Program-made: the position numbers and the translations under genes
DNA from: Bacteroidetes bacterium UBA6491
Lineage (GTDB): Bacteria > Bacteroidota > Bacteroidia > NS11-12g > UBA9320
Length of the DNA: 7,996 nucleotides
Direction of reading: 5' to 3'
Assembly: GCA_002436505.1 (NCBI GenBank)
Contig: DJML01000136.1
Location: forward strand, 1-7,996
The notes under the pieces: model-generated
The model's input: the letters and a program-made list of their open reading frames with translations, nothing else
What the model was told of the DNA's origin: nothing
The model's database searches: none
Shown: one piece after another, positions 6,698 to 7,996 of the stretch
Numbering within the stretch: position 1 is the first letter of the stretch
Layout: every line of letters begins with the position of its first letter

Positions 6698-7996
6698 CGC
6701 GGTTTACACCTTTGATTTGGTTAATGATCCGGTTAGAGACCTCTGCTAGGAAAGCTGCCGGAAGTTCAGCCCAGTCAGCTGTCATTCCGTCAACGGATGT
6801 GACTGCTCTAAGGCAGATCACATTTTCGTAGGTACGCTCATCTCCCATCACCCCAACGGATTGTATGGGCAGGAATATAGCTAAAGCCTGCCAAACCTGA
6901 TCATACAGGTCCCATTTTTTCAAAGAATCAATAAATATTGCATCGGCTTCTTTGAGCACCCTCAGTTTATCACGGGTAATCTCTCCAAGTGCTCTTATTG
7001 ACAACCCCGGTCCAGGGAAAGGGTGTCTTCCGATGATCTCTTCCGGCACTCCGGCTTCTCTTCCAATTCTTCTTACCTCATCCTTAAAAAGCGAACGCAG
7101 TGGTTCAAGCAGTTTAAGGTGCATACGGTCTGGTAATCCACCCACATTGTGGTGGGACTTAATGGTCACAGAAGGACCGTTAACGGAAACCGACTCTATG
7201 ACATCAGGGTAGATAGTACCCTGTGCAAGCCATTTTGCGCCGTCAATACTTTTTGATTCATCTTCAAATACTTCTATAAATACTCTTCCGATAACTTTTC
7301 TTTTCTTTTCAGGGTCCGACACCCCTTCGAGTTCATCAAGGAATTTATCCGAAGCATTTACTCCTTTCACGTTCAGTCCCATTCGTTTATATGCTTCAAG
7401 GACATTTGTGAATTCATCTTTTCGCAACAGACCGTTGTCGATAAATATGCTTACGAGATTTTCTCCAATAGCTTTATGAATAAGTGCTGCAGCGACGGAA
7501 GAATCCACACCGCCACTTAGCCCAAGTATCACTTTATCATCACCGATCTGTTCCTTTATCTGTGCGACAGTCGTTTCAATAAAATGGGCAGGGGTCCAAT
7601 CCTGAACGCAACCGCAGATATCGACACAAAAATTCTTCAGGATCACTTTACCCTGAGTGGTATGAGTCACCTCCGGGTGGAACTGAATCCCATAGACACT
7701 TTTATCTTTTACCTTATAAGCTGCTACCTGAACTGAATCCGTGCTGGCGAGGATCGTAAAATTTTCGGGGTATTCTGTTATTGTATCCCCGTGAGACATC
7801 CATACCTGTGAGGTAGAATGAAGATCATTTAGCAGATTATCTTTCTCTTTGACGTGCAACATTGCTCTTCCGTATTCACGGTGCTTTGAAGCAGCGACCA
7901 CGCCCTGGTTCATCTGAGCTATCAGTTGCGCCCCGTAACAAATGCCAAGAACGGGGATATCCATGTCCATTACCGGAAGATCTGTCCTCGGTGAAC
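6648..7996 (-). CDS. guaA: GMP synthase (glutamine-hydrolysing), N-terminus beyond right edge
   Basis: The enzyme converts XMP, glutamine and ATP to GMP, the last step of guanine nucleotide synthesis, in the cytoplasm. The visible part is 448 complete codons; about 60 N-terminal residues are missing compared with the usual 510-525. Numbering from the first complete codon (7994-7992): the class I amidotransferase domain has nucleophile C19 in GICYG, plus H106 and E108 in QFHPEVTH. The ATP pyrophosphatase domain has the P-loop SGGVDSS (160-166). The GMP synthase C-terminal domain has QGTIYPDVIES (258-268), HHNVGGLP (281-288), HPFPGPGLSIR (324-334) and the invariant end KPPSTIEWE (440-448). All key residues seen are intact, so this is a working enzyme cut only by the window edge. 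The ATG at 7970 is internal, since homologous sequence (SPRTDLPV) continues upstream of it. It is the first visible gene of the guaA-lipoprotein-methyltransferase cluster. Its promoter is outside the window. Confidence 0.97.
   Translation of the reverse strand, partial: SPRTDLPVMDMDIPVLGICYGAQLIAQMNQGVVAASKHREYGRAMLHVKEKDNLLNDLHSTSQVWMSHGDTITEYPENFTILASTDSVQVAAYKVKDKSVYGIQFHPEVTHTTQGKVILKNFCVDICGCVQDWTPAHFIETTVAQIKEQIGDDKVILGLSGGVDSSVAAALIHKAIGENLVSIFIDNGLLRKDEFTNVLEAYKRMGLNVKGVNASDKFLDELEGVSDPEKKRKVIGRVFIEVFEDESKSIDGAKWLAQGTIYPDVIESVSVNGPSVTIKSHHNVGGLPDRMHLKLLEPLRSLFKDEVRRIGREAGVPEEIIGRHPFPGPGLSIRALGEITRDKLRVLKEADAIFIDSLKKWDLYDQVWQALAIFLPIQSVGVMGDERTYENVICLRAVTSVDGMTADWAELPAAFLAEVSNRIINQIKGVNRVVYDISSKPPSTIEWE

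Overview
The window reads as ordinary chromosomal DNA of a member of the Bacteroidota. The evidence is a two-domain FAS1 lipoprotein with an acidic stretch right after the lipidated cysteine, a large secreted protein of the DUF7948/SBBP type, promoter-like TAnnTTTG elements, weak or absent Shine-Dalgarno sequences, and a guaA gene followed by a lipoprotein with a periplasmic-binding-protein fold. I see no insertion sequence, phage gene, tRNA, rRNA, CRISPR array or integration site, and I cannot assign a genus.

Left part (1-3077). A minus-strand gene running off the left edge encodes the N-terminal 338 residues of a secreted DUF7948/SBBP beta-propeller protein. It is divergent from a plus-strand gene for a multi-span GT-C (family 39-like) glycosyltransferase. 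Both appear to start with GTG. The 149-bp region between them holds two AT-rich palindromes sharing an 8-base direct repeat spaced 22 bp apart, which is the most operator-like structure in the window. A small MmcQ/YjbR-family gene follows the glycosyltransferase gene on the plus strand.

Middle (3078-4143). The MmcQ/YjbR gene converges on a minus-strand gene for a FAS1 (fasciclin) lipoprotein. Between them is a strong intrinsic terminator whose U-tract serves the fasciclin transcript.

Right part (4144-7996). A compact minus-strand cluster, in transcription order, holds guaA (GMP synthase, N-terminus cut by the right edge), a PBP1-like lipoprotein that overlaps guaA by 50 nt, and an RsmB/Fmu-type RNA m5C methyltransferase 10 nt further on. 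This looks like one transcription unit. It joins purine synthesis and RNA modification with an envelope lipoprotein of unknown role. No terminator is visible after the methyltransferase gene, so some read-through into the fasciclin gene is possible.

I did not find a clearly new system. The points most worth checking are the tandem palindromes, the 50-nt guaA/lipoprotein overlap, and the acidic linker in that lipoprotein where I would expect a LysM domain.
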